From: Marasmius tenuissimus
Lineage: Eukaryota > Basidiomycota > Agaricomycetes > Agaricales > Marasmiaceae
Reading direction: 5' to 3'
Assembly: GCA_029532415.1 (NCBI GenBank)
Contig: JAQOTA010000050.1
Coordinates: forward strand, 2,294,001-2,358,000
DNA: 64,000 nucleotides
This document shows, piece by piece, positions 48,425 to 58,934 of the stretch. Within the stretch, counting starts at the first letter, position 1. Every line of letters begins with the position of its first letter. The position numbers and the translations under genes are program-made. A model generated the notes under the pieces. That model made no database searches, was not told the DNA's origin, and was given only the letters and a program-made list of their open reading frames with translations.

Positions 48425-50329
48425 ATGACTTCCCCGCTGTATATGTGATTCGACGCCCCGCGATCAGGACTTTCAGCCTCTTTGCCATAGTTTATGTAGG
48501 GATAAAGCATACCTTTATGGGAAACTTCGTCGCCGAGACGGCTGTACCTTTCTACTGTGCCCTTTGACAGATTCGCCATGTATTGGCAAGATATCTAACA
48601 AAGTTGATGAACATATATCATAGATTTTCATCAGATTTCTCAAGATATAAACCAACCACATATACCGTTCAAACGGAAACAGCAAGCCTGGGACGTTCGC
48701 TGACGCTCAGACCTCGCTATCAGTAGCATGACCACATCCGAGACGAAAAGAACTCACCCCAATATTTCGATTATTGAGTACAGTGGTTTTTGAGGCTCTT
48801 ACGTGAAATCAAACGAGGTGCTGTGGCGCCGAAGTTTCGACATCGTTCGCACAACCAACACCGGATCGTTGGACTACATAAACAGTATTATCAGTAACGG
48901 CACGACAACAGGGAGCGAAGGAAATCCTACCCTAATCCCATCCCACACAACTCCATTGAACACACTGATCGCCTTCTCTTCCTGCGTAGAATCGAACGAA
49001 ATACGCGCCGGGTCTCTCACGAATGCTTCCCGATACTCGTAATTGGGGTTCTGGGGACGACGGTCAGTCCGCCGAGTGGGTTTGGGCTGGAGCTAAAGAT
49101 CGACTCACTACGCGATAATCCACATTTCTCCGGGGCCACCCCTCTGCAACGCCCGCTGATGAGCCCCGTCTCAAACAAAAAGGCCGCCCCAGCTCTCACA
49201 ACAATTTCATGATACCTTTGCAACCTGAAGGAGGGATACGGCGTGATCGGTTCCGAAGTGATTTGACGAGTTTGACAAGTGGTGTGAATCTCGACTTGCA
49301 GGACTTGTGGGGGGGTACGGGCGTATCTCAGGACGTCGAGTATTGAGGCGAGGGGCTTGGGAAGAGTTCATAGTTCAACACGTAAGTCTCAGCGAACGAA
49401 TGTTTACCTACCGAAGTCCTACGTTCCTCACGAGTGTATTATCAACGTTAACCAGGGTGTTCCTCGCGATCCAGATTTCTTCGACTTGATACATTTGTGT
49501 TGGCATAGGCTTCAAAGATCTTTCATAGGTGAGGGAACGAAGGACAACCAAGAATCATAATCAGCTTGGAACAGAATAGGGAAGAACCTCACTTTCCATG
49601 AACCGAGACTGTCATCGGGGATTGGAATTATTCGGGTTTGCACGAGCTGGTCCTTTTCTGTCCTAGAAACGCAATGGATTCAAATTCGGGAGTGTGCATG
49701 TAGGGGTCTTGAGGTGAGTGAGCCTAACTCTGGTTGGCCTGGGTCGATTGGCACCAAGGAAAGTGTCGACCATTGTCAGCACAGCCCAAGAGAGGGTACT
49801 CAATACAGCGAGTTCCTGTGTTTTCTGTAATACGACAGAACGACTTATCTTCTGTGTTAGTTTTACAGACGGCTAGCCAGGCTAGTGATTTTTCGTCGTC
49901 GACCCGAGATCGTTGCCCTGGCACCCTTTTATCCTGCTATCTGCTCGTTTGTCACATTATCCGTCACTGGTATTTCTCCACTTCATAGATCCGAATTCCA
50001 CCCTTATTCTCAAATCCCGCTTCTCAATCGTCGCTGAATAGGCTGAAAATGGCTTGATATGTCGTGCTTGTACAATGCGAGATTGCCCAAGGAAGTGGAG
50101 CTTCGCGTTGACGGCGTTCATCACGGTCCTTGAGCTTGTTTTTGATTGAGCGAATCGGAACAGCGCGACGGTGGAGAAAATCGAGTTAATGCTGCATGTG
50201 ACATCATGTACATAAGCGCCTTTACGCATCATTCCATATTGTCACAGATTGTCACTGACATCAACACTGACAGTCGTTCACGTTCAATAACCGTCACCAG
50301 CAACCTACCACATCATTGCTTCTGGATTG
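48425..50329. other. Intergenic downstream of copy 7
   Basis: No supported gene. The frames at 48803-49042 and 49734-49988 have no motif. Confidence 0.3.
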
Positions 50330-50580
50330 CTCCTTCAAGGTCCTCTGGCTTCACCTCCACTCAAGATATCGCGTCCTCAGGTCTCTTTGCATACTCAATT
50401 CGACTTTCTCTTCGTGCTCGTCTGAGGATCCTGGATCGTGTTCAATTGTGCTAACTTCGTCGGTATTCTGGGACAGTGGTTCCTCAACAAAGTTGAGAAC
50501 GAACAGTAGAGATTAAGACTGACTGGTGCGCACTCGTTCAGCTTTGTACCTGCCAGTCACTGATCTCTTCTGGCGTGTGT
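50330..50580 (+). repeat. Segmental duplication D3, left copy
   Basis: It matches about 56090-56310 in the same orientation: CTTTGCATACT, TTCGACTTTCT, GAACGAA[CT]AGTAGAGA and GGTGCGC[AT]CTCGT recur in order. It is non-coding as far as can be seen. Confidence 0.65.
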
Positions 50581-50929
50581 CGATGTGCCCGAACTCATGA
50601 TCTCATGCACCTACTGTACAATAACACTCTGTCCCTTGATATCGTCCTGGTCACTATTCTACTAGTGACGCCCCCACAACTCCTGAAGCACTTGGAAACC
50701 AGCAGTCTATCACCACCTCAATAAGTTCGGGGACATGGTTGGTCTGGTATTCATCCCACTCGACAGCTATAGCAATCGCTAGGATTATCTGTCGTTTATG
50801 GTGTACTGTATTGATCAAACCATGCCGAGTAAGCCGGAATGAATTCACTACAATAAGGTAAATTCCCCAGCAAAGGATGCCTTCGGCTCTTATCTCACTT
50901 GTCCTTGCTCATCAGGCCTTCTTATCTCA
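50581..50929. other. Intergenic, nothing recognised
   Basis: No gene or repeat is supported. Confidence 0.3.
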
Positions 50930-51650
50930 TAGCCTCTTTGTTTCGGGACCGTGAATCGTACTGTTGGCGCTATCCGACGAGAGACTGACGAGCGCCACGT
51001 TACTTGCTGTATTCATGAATACTCCAAGGGCTTGATTTCTTATGAAGATCTCATTCATTACCGCCCAATAGTAAGTACCAACGAATATCAACATCCGGGA
51101 CCGTCAGGCGCAATCAAACACAACAGCAACGGTACCGGTACACGAAAATGGATGATCATCAACGTCGACTTCAGCATGAAAGGGGCTGGAGGGAAAATAT
51201 GCGGTCATGAGTCACTCAAGAACAACTTCGCGGCTGCTGCCCTGAACGTTCAATGACGCTGGGGGATCTATTTGCTTATCTTCAACCCGCCTCGCCTTGA
51301 TTGGGAACCAGTATCAAATATGCAAGGCCCGGGAGAATGAAGAACAGATCAACAGCGGGCATCAAAGAATATAGAAATGTCAATACATACCATGACAAGA
51401 CTATTCACCTCATAAGTAAGCAACAAGCACAGTGCCCCGGGTCTTTTTCCTACTCCGCATTAAAATCCCTATCATCTCATTCCTCCTCCCCTTACTAGGA
51501 TTCTAGACCGAGAGGTTGGACAGCCAGCCGCCATCCACACGCTGATATCGTCGGTACGAGTTCATTCATTTATTTTTGACGTTCAAATGAGTTTCAAACC
51601 AGCTTTGTACAGCTCAATCTGTCACCCTCGTTCACAAAAGTCTTTCTTTG
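50930..51650 (+). repeat. Segmental duplication D2, left copy
   Basis: It matches about 60910-61655: ATGCAAGGCC, GACAGCGGGCATCA (ACAGCGGGCATCA here), GAATGTCAA or AAATGTCAA, CAGT[AG]CCCCGGG, TCTAGACCGAGAGG or CCAGACCGAGAGG, and GAGTTTCA...CCAGCTTT occur in the same order. The frame at 50951-51253 (MNRTVGAIRRETDERH) is open only in this copy, so it is probably not a gene. Confidence 0.7.
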
Positions 51651-51770
51651 TGCGTGGTCATTCACGGTGGCCTAACCCCATCTTCTGTCTATTATGCGAC
51701 ACTGCTGTGACGAACGACGTTCATTTACTCATCATGATTTCAGCCCGCTCAGCTCGATACAAAATAGCCA
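51590..51770 (+). pseudogene. Possible membrane-protein remnant
   Basis: The frame starts MSFKPALYSSICHP and includes PIFCLLCDTAVTNDVHLLIM, then ISARSARY. The core aligns with motifs at 8521-8590 and 17741-17810 on the minus strand. Only one exon-sized piece is visible; the frame ends at 51817. Confidence 0.3.
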
Positions 51771-53039
51771 TATGTCCACAGAAGCAGGAGGATACCGCGT
51801 GGACGCTCAGTGCGTAGCTCTTGGGCCGAATAGCATGCGAAGCTGTGTAAACCAATATCAGAAGTTGTCTTTTGGGTGGATCTACGCCTGGCGCGAAGCT
51901 CGTGGTCCTGTGTCATCAGGGAACGATAGCCAGTTACGGTCTCTCGACGACGCTACTCTCTTGAATGGGGTCGTCGACACTACGTTTTTGTCCCAAGCCA
52001 CCTGCTTGACGGTGCGCAGCAGTTTCATCAGTCCTATTTGTGTTGGGCAGTCCGAGCGTCTGACTTCCTGGCATCATCATTGCAGAAACAAGGCCGCCCA
52101 CCTATGGCGCTAGACCAAAGTAATTTGGATGTGGAACGAACTGACTTGTCAAACACGGAAGCTCCAACGCCGGAGGAGAAACACTTCACGTATGTATGCA
52201 GACTTACCTTGGTTCAATCATTAACGCCAAAAACAGGTATCTGTCAGATTTCAGACAAGCTTTCGGTGTCTTTGAGCGCCAGATATACGGGTGAGCTTGG
52301 CCTCCGACACTGTTGTGGTTCTTACTGACCCTCGTACTGCAAAGAAGTCAAGTCTCTCCTCCGCTGGGGCTAGGATCACGTATTGTCGGCGCTAAAACGA
52401 AACCGCAATAACTCCCCGCACAGGCAGGTTGGTGCATGTCCTTACTCACTCACATGCACAATTACTAGGCAGGCGAGCGGACACCACCGCTTTGTTGCCA
52501 GATACGTCGAAAGAGCATCTATGTGGAACGTTTTCGCGCGGTCGGGATGTTGAGGGGCGCTAAAGCACTGTCAAAGCACGTTTCACAGATCACGCAAAAG
52601 GTGAGCTGCCGCACGTATCTGATCCTTCGTCGTGGAAATCGATAACAACTCTGCATGGATTCCGATAAGATCCAAAGTAAGTAGGCTCGAGGCTGAGCGG
52701 AGCGTATAGGTTTGGCTCGGACATTAGGTGCGTAACCTAAAATCAAATTTGGGCCATCGATTGATTCGCAGTCAAGTAATCATCTATCGTGGTCCTGAAT
52801 CCTTCCAACTTTGCCTGATGTTTATCAACTCTGGTACCTCCGGAGGTTTAGACTCTTGTATGGGAGAGACCACGATCTTCAGCAACTCACCCTTTCCGAA
52901 TACTTATGCAGCCAAGTTGATGATATGACGATCCTGCACTGCACCGGAGTTTCGTCAACTCCTTGTCTCGGACTGGTCGTAACTTTAGCCAATCCTTGGA
53001 AACGCCAACGTCCCCGTCTCTCGCTCGGTGGATTTGTGA
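51771..53039. other. Intergenic between D2 and copy 8
   Basis: A 139-codon plus-strand frame (51694-52113) is open but without a motif. Other frames are short. No gene can be named. Confidence 0.3.
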
Positions 53040-53115
53040 ACAACGAATCGCGTGTCTACTCGTAGTAATACCCTCAAAAGGCCTCACTCGTATCTGGTTT
53101 AATGAATCGACAATG
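53040..53115 (+). other. Conserved hydrophobic coding-like segment upstream of copy 8
   Basis: The frame reads RIACLLVVIPSKGLTRIWFN, comparable in place and composition to the segments upstream of copies 3 and 9. It ends about 120 bp before the ATG of copy 8. A 5' exon or the tail of an upstream gene are both possible. Confidence 0.3.
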
Positions 53116-53234
53116 ATGAACTTGAAAATGCTGTCGGATTTCAATCTTCGTCTCCTTTATTACCTGCCTCTGGAGACCCTTTGGAACTAACACTCCTCCC
53201 GCCACGTAAAATCACCTTTGTGAATCGTCGCCTA

Positions 53235-54195
53235 ATGGCACAAGAAGTTGTCCCAACATCCATGATCTGGGGGTCTTTGAATTGCGATAGGGACCTTGTG
53301 AACTCAGGGTGAGTTAATCCCGTCGCTAACTGTGCTAGTACGCCGGACTCAGAGCGAACCTCCTCTCACAGTGCCCATCTCCCGGACTTACAAGGAACGG
53401 CTACTGTCCCTTGGCACGTACCCCGAAGCATCCTAAACACACCAATTATGGACTTCCCACTACCGCTTCCTCAGCCATTTTCGCCAACGTTGTCTGTCAA
53501 TCTGCCACAGAATCTGGAAGCCACAATGGGGTTTTCTCTGGCAAATCCGAGCGTGGATGTCTGCCCATTTCTCGATCACATCCCTCTTCGCTGCAAGTCA
53601 GTCACATTCATTCTAAAACAAAAGAACACCACTCAAGACTGTGTTTTCAGCAGTGCCTGGATGCAGGCAAATGTTGGTCAACCCCACCACTCGAACCTCA
53701 TCTCGGATATCGTCGGTATTACGGACAACTTCAATGATCAACAACTCTTATCTCCGTCCAGCCACCTGCGCGCTAGTTCCGAAACTTCTCCCGCCTCTGA
53801 TATAAGTCGTGCACGTACCGCACCATCTGGCTATGCCAACTGCCGTCAAGTGGGATCACTTGCGGCAACAGAGGCTGCGAAAGCTCGACGCGGACCCCGA
53901 CCTCCTCGTTACTTCTGCAAGCTTCCAGGCTGCACTTCTAGAGGTTTTACCGCGAAACACAACTACCAATGTCCGTATTATCGTGCTGATACTGCTGCCC
54001 GCTCTGGAACTCATGATTGACTCGTCTCCAGATCACCTTCACGCCCACACTGAGGAAAGACCTTTCAGATGTACCAGATGCGAAGCTGCCTTTCTCTCTC
54101 GCAACGACCTCAAACGACACAGACGAGAGGACAGAAAAAGGCCCTGCCAACCCAACCCGAAGAGGGCCGCTCCCTCGGAGGGAGCGAAAACGTAA
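53235..54195 (+). CDS. Two-finger zinc protein, cluster copy 8 (group B)
   Basis: Exons 53235-53308, 53372-53596, 53651-53970 and 54032-54195 give 260 residues with phases 2, 2 and 1. The ATG at 53235 opens MAQEVVPTSMIWG, matching the start of copy 3. Exon 2 (225 nt, the same length as in copy 3) includes HVPRSILNTPIMDFPLPLPQ, aligning with HVPQSMLNVPVVDLSPPLYQ. Finger 1 is C189, C194, H208, H212 with QYHLHAH across the junction; finger 2 is CTRCEAAFLSRNDLKRH with closing Cys after RREDRKRP, then a 17-residue basic tail. Copies 3 and 8 are the closest pair in the cluster although 37 kb apart and on opposite strands. It is probably a DNA-binding regulator of unknown target. Confidence 0.8.
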
Positions 54196-54214
54196 CTATC
54201 TCTATGATTCATTG

Positions 54215-54440
54215 GTGACGGACGGACATCGACATGGTTCATCTCAATCTCCACCGCATGTATCGTATTCCCCATGCCCGCAGTTTAGCACAGGCTGTAC
54301 TCAGATTCGAATGCTCGATTGAACTACAATGTCCAAATGAACCCAATTATAAAGCCCGTCGAAGATTTGAGATCCGAGCAGCTATCGTCCCGAAATTTCC
54401 GTGTCAGTGTATTGGTGGAGATTTGCGGCTATGATTCGGA
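54215..54440 (+). repeat. Segmental duplication D4, left copy
   Basis: It begins 20 bp after the stop of copy 8 and matches 61670-61890: GACGGACA, ATGGTTCATCT, GCCCGCAGT[TC]TAGCAC[AG]GGCTGT, ATTGAACTA and ATTATCGTCCC/GCTATCGTCCC recur in order. The matching block at 61.7 kb has no zinc-finger gene in front of it. Confidence 0.75.
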
Positions 54441-55860
54441 CCTACAATAGCGGTCGGAATGTTAATCTTCATGAGGTGTTCGGCGACGCTGAGGTACTTC
54501 AAATTCAACGATCAAGTGAGACTCTGGTAAGTAGAAAACATAATGAAGATACACTCACATGCTGAGTCTCGGGTGGTTCCATCGTCGGCATCCACCAATC
54601 AAAACCCATTCCCGATGCACCAGTTACCAGATTGTTACTCCCAATGAGACCCTGGCTTGAAGTTGGTTATCCTTCTAAGTTGAGCTAGTGAGTAGCAATG
54701 ATTCGCGAGTTATTGCGGAGAAATGTGGTTGGAGGATGTTCTCGGGTGACTGGATCAGGAATATTTCCATGGTGGATGAGAGGAACTCACTAACCACATC
54801 GCTTGCGATCGTCAGGTAGTATTGTCAGTCTGATTACACGAGACTAGGAACTCACAATTCTGGATGCTGGCACAAAGTCCCACCATGCCCAGCTACCCGC
54901 AGATCTCCATCCCAAGTACAAAGATTGTATAGTCGAGTTCAAGTCTGGTTCAAGCTGCTAGACGCGACGTCGCTGAGTCTAGCGATGCATGGAGCTGTGA
55001 AAAATAGTTATCTCTCTCATACCAATCTCACACGTAGAACGACGCGTGAGTGCTTGAGCCAGCTGCACTGAGCTGCTCACTGTGATCCTCTGAGACGTTC
55101 ATGTACACGTTCACAAGACGACTAAATTTCAAGCTTCAAGGTTCAAACCTTGAGGATAGATTGTGTTTGTCGCATATCTTTTCCCTCGCCGACATATAAC
55201 AAACAATTTCACGGAGGTCTGGCTCTGGAAAGCTTGGTCAAGGAGTCGCCTCGAGAACCGTATCCTTTGATCACCCTTTGATCACCATTCAACTTCCTGG
55301 ATCTCTCTGCCGCTAACCACACGTTTTTTATTGATCCTCTTCTTTCGAATATATCCACACGTCGTAACAAGCGTCGCCCTCCAAACAAATTTCAAGGTTG
55401 GCCCTGGCTTCTGCCCGTCGACGAAGGTCGACAACTACGCTTTTCTCACTCTTGACTCACAACACCACGATATGGATTGGTACTCAAAGTTTGGTACCTC
55501 AATCTGCACCGACTGGCATCTGCAATACGACCCAAATGCCATCAAGAAACTGAGGGAAACGATCAGCGTCCGTTTAACACACCCTCTTCAGTTCATCAGC
55601 GCCTTGAAACTTGCTCGTTCGACCTAGGCTTCACTTGGTTGTCTGTCAAATTTCAACCTTTTCCCTCCGACATGGCGATCGCAGCGCCAACTATTTCGCA
55701 TCCTCTCTCACATCCCATAGGCTTGCTCGGTTCGCAAAACGTGTGGTCCATTGTCGAAGACTCGGAGCTCAATCTCTCGGGTATTTTGAAGGCTGAGTAC
55801 AACCTCATTGCAAGAAATGAGGCCTCAGGTCACGGAAAAGTACCCCTATTGAGGCCTAAC
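54441..55860 (+). repeat. Segmental duplication D1, right copy
   Basis: It is homologous to 43300-44640, with small insertions such as a doubled TTTGATCACC near 55270. The shared frame FISALKLARST (ending at 55624) is closed here by TAG at 55625-55627, where the other copy has CAG. Confidence 0.75.
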
Positions 55861-56089
55861 GAGCTGTGAAGTTCGGGTCCTTGGAGGGAAGGTTTTGAAG
55901 TCAACGAACAGCACTCAGTGCATCCGTGGGAAATCGAGTTGCTTGTAGGACATCATATTACGCAAGCGCTCTACAACCGTCAACGTCTTTCCAGTCAAGG
56001 ACGTTGTCCACTCAGGCTGCGGTCTCACGCTCTCGTCCAACTTTATCTTAGCCTCTGCATTCCCTCCCAACAGGGTCCTAAAACTTTTT

Positions 56090-56310
56090 ATTCGTTCAAA
56101 TATTGCGTCGTTCTGGGCTTCTTTGCATACTTTCTTCGACTTTCTGTTCGTTTCGTATCCGTGTTCGTCCGAGGACTGTGCTCAAACTCCATCGGTACTG
56201 TGGGGTATGAATCTGGATCTTCAACAGAGATGAGAACGAATAGTAGAGACGAAAGCTGATTGGTGCGCTCTCGTCCAGCCTTACAATTACTAACTGCTGA
56301 TCACTTCTGC
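56090..56310 (+). repeat. Segmental duplication D3, right copy
   Basis: It is homologous to 50330-50580 and follows D1 by about 230 bp. It shows no coding capacity. Confidence 0.65.
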
Positions 56311-58341
56311 AGTACTGCCAGTGCATGTTCCATGCCTATGTGAATCAACCAGTTGTGAATGATTTATGATGACGCCAGTGCGAGTACGTTGTGGCCCACG
56401 CAGATATATCTTACTAGCGCTATCGTAAGTTTGACAAGACCACTCAATCTATTCTGCTCTACCCCAGTCTCACTGCCTGCTAGAGACGACGTTGTCATTT
56501 TCTTATCATCATCGAGCAGCTTGATCACCGTCAGAAATGATGCCGGAACGTTGAACGAGGATGAGAGTCGTGATCATCTCATCGTTGGCTCATATATCCG
56601 CAGGTGACAAGGTTAAAGGCCTGGTGAACTATGAAGAAAAACGTCCTCGCCGTCCGTCTCCATTCGAAGAGCACCTTCCCGGTTGAAAGCAGCTAGTCAG
56701 AAAACTCGAAGACCATTTGTTTCCGTCGGAAGAAACTTTTGTTCTCATGCCATCCAGTCAGGACAATCTTGAAAGTCGGCTCCCCCTCGTCGTACATGAC
56801 CCCATTTCTCTCAATACCAAACGGATCTTTGTCTCAACTCGTCGGAAACCACCAAATCACGATTTTACTGACAAGCCCTCCAATTGATTTGAACAAAACC
56901 CCTTTTGGGCAAGGTTAACCGAGGCTTTGACGATCTCTTTGTCGACGAATTAGACGTTGGTACACCCAGGTGAAAGTTTCAGCTTGCCTTATTCGTGAAA
57001 CGGTTTCTGTTCACTCGATTTCAACGCGCTTCATCTGATTAACGAGGTTTTTCATTCATGACGAGGCGATGACTTTCGCTGATCCTCTATCGAACTTGCT
57101 CTAGATTCACGCGCTCTCTCCCTCTCCCAGTCTCTCCCTCGTACTTGATGACCCATGGTCTTCAAAACGTTTGGGCCCAGCACCGCGCGATCGTCTGTCC
57201 CAATGATGAGTTGGTGCTAGCGTTTTCAATTCCTCTTACGAGTATTTGAATTCAACGGAGGTAAGTACCGTCGATGTCATCCCCTACCCCTGGAAAATCT
57301 CCGTCGTGTCGGGGTAACACGTTCCCGCGACGCGGAGAAAGTTTTTTTTTCGAACTGGTTCATCTCATTTCTGTACCACATTTCGGAACCCGCAGTTCCA
57401 GGTGCTAGCGATCATTCATTTCCTTAGAGGTGGGGTGAGGTAGTGGCAAGGTTGTATGCATCCACGATAGCAAAGTGTGCTGTATCACACTTCTGATGCA
57501 GTTCCAGAAGGGGTCGTAGGTAGGCTCAACTCTACGGCGTCGCGATTGAGGCTCTATTAGGATACATCAAAATTATCCGTCATACGGTGTGTTGAAACAT
57601 ACCATATATAGGATGCATCTCCTTTACATAACTCCTTCAAGGTTAAAACGTTAACTACCAAGTTGCTCGGTGGATATTCAAATGTTGGAGCTTGTAGGGT
57701 TTGAAAAGATGGCTTGAGCTTGAGGCCTTGAAAGTCGTGTGAAGCCAACTCGGTCACTGATTCTGAATATCGTTACTCATCATAATCTGAATCGAAGGGT
57801 GAGTGCTTACCGACTGATTCAAATTGTACCACGATAGGCTGAAAATCCTCGCGAATCCTAATACTTGTCGAGGTATGGTATTGCACATCATAGAGACTCC
57901 TCAAGGTAGATTGTGGATACCTATATGGCTTTCGTCAACCGAGGTATGTACTCAGCTCCATATAGTATGCGGAGTGCGAAATCAAATATGGCGGGAGGGT
58001 CAGTTGTCTCCTTTACTGCTGAGAAATGACACTGGGAATACCTGTGAATGGTCAAGTGGAAGGCTACAGCAACAACGGCATGCTCAAGCGGATACTTGAG
58101 GGGCTGTTAGCTGAATGATAAACTCAATCGAGAGTGACCGAACCCCGCGTTCACGGAAGTGATTGAGGAGAACTGATGTACAGTGAGTCGGTCTATGGTT
58201 GCCTTTTTGGTCCAAAACTGAACGGTTTGAGTCACCCGGTTCATCCGCCAGCTTCGAACTGAGTTGCGTTGGGGGTCAATGCATCAATAGCACCCCCAGC
58301 TCGTTTTCGAAGTCGGGTACATAGGCTTTGTTTCTCACTGA
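56311..58341. other. Intergenic with orphan coding-like stretches
   Basis: A 66-codon frame at 56687-56887, with its first ATG only at an internal position, reads EDHLFPSEETFVLMPSSQDN and RLPLVVHDPISLNTKRIFVS, much like real protein. Another exon-like piece near 56921-56971 (GFDDLFVDELDVGTP) ends at a GTGAAA site. They may be parts of a decayed gene. The frame 57824-58099 has no motif. Confidence 0.3.
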
Positions 58342-58614
58342 CACCCCTCATTTCGAGTCGCTTGGACTGCAATACCCTCGAACTTCAAAGATCGTGCCTA
58401 CGGGCCGCCCATTCTTGAAGGGCTGCATTTTTCAAGCCCACATGAACAAGGGTTGTACCTCCGGTGCCCGGTTCAATATGGAGAAATATACGTAGAAAGC
58501 GTGTACGAAGGCCAGCCGTCTCACGCACAGACTTCAGTTTTCATCAGACCGGTGATCCTCTGGCACTCATTTTACAACAATGATCCTTCTCGTTTGGATG
58601 TGATATGGAGAAAG
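58342..58614 (+). other. Open frame without ATG, likely an exon of an unknown gene
   Basis: Ninety-one codons are open and read like protein: GPPILEGLHFSSPHEQGLYL, then RCPVQYGEIYVESVYEG and FIRPVILWHSFYNN. It ends at a GTAAAG donor-like site at 58614. The next coding-like piece (58690-58758, GIAIVTSARSTSPLEVLFQR) again ends at a donor, GTAAGC. Together they suggest exons lying just upstream of, or belonging to, copy 9. No family is recognised. Confidence 0.35.
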
Positions 58615-58689
58615 TAAAGGGGATTGCGATGAAGATGACCACCATAGTAACGCACGAGGCATCGTGTTTTTTCCTGGCAGAATCATGAT

Positions 58690-58758
58690 GATGGAATAGC
58701 AATCGTTACATCAGCACGGTCAACTTCACCGCTGGAGGTTCTCTTTCAACGGATGGAG
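58690..58758 (+). other. Conserved hydrophobic coding-like segment upstream of copy 9
   Basis: It aligns with the segment upstream of copy 3 (SARxSxxxxVL core) and sits 177 bp before the ATG of copy 9, compared with 118 bp in copy 3. Confidence 0.35.
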
Positions 58759-58856
58759 GTAAGCTCCTGGAATTTCATTGAGAGTTCGGAGATATACATA
58801 CATGAACAACTCAAGAGTGGCGTCCTTTCTGTCACACTCTTGTGCACCCAGCGATG

Positions 58857-58866
58857 GATAAAAAGG
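58857..58866 (+). promoter_or_regulatory. TATA-like element of copy 9
   Basis: GATAAAAAGG lies about 75 bp before the ATG at 58935, followed by a CT-rich leader, as in copies 6 and 7. This argues that the zinc-finger gene starts here and that the upstream coding-like pieces belong to another gene. Confidence 0.4.
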
Positions 58867-58934
58867 CCAGTTTGCCTCACTCATACATCAACATTCCTCC
58901 CAACTTCGTTATTCCCTCTACAAATTATAGCCCT

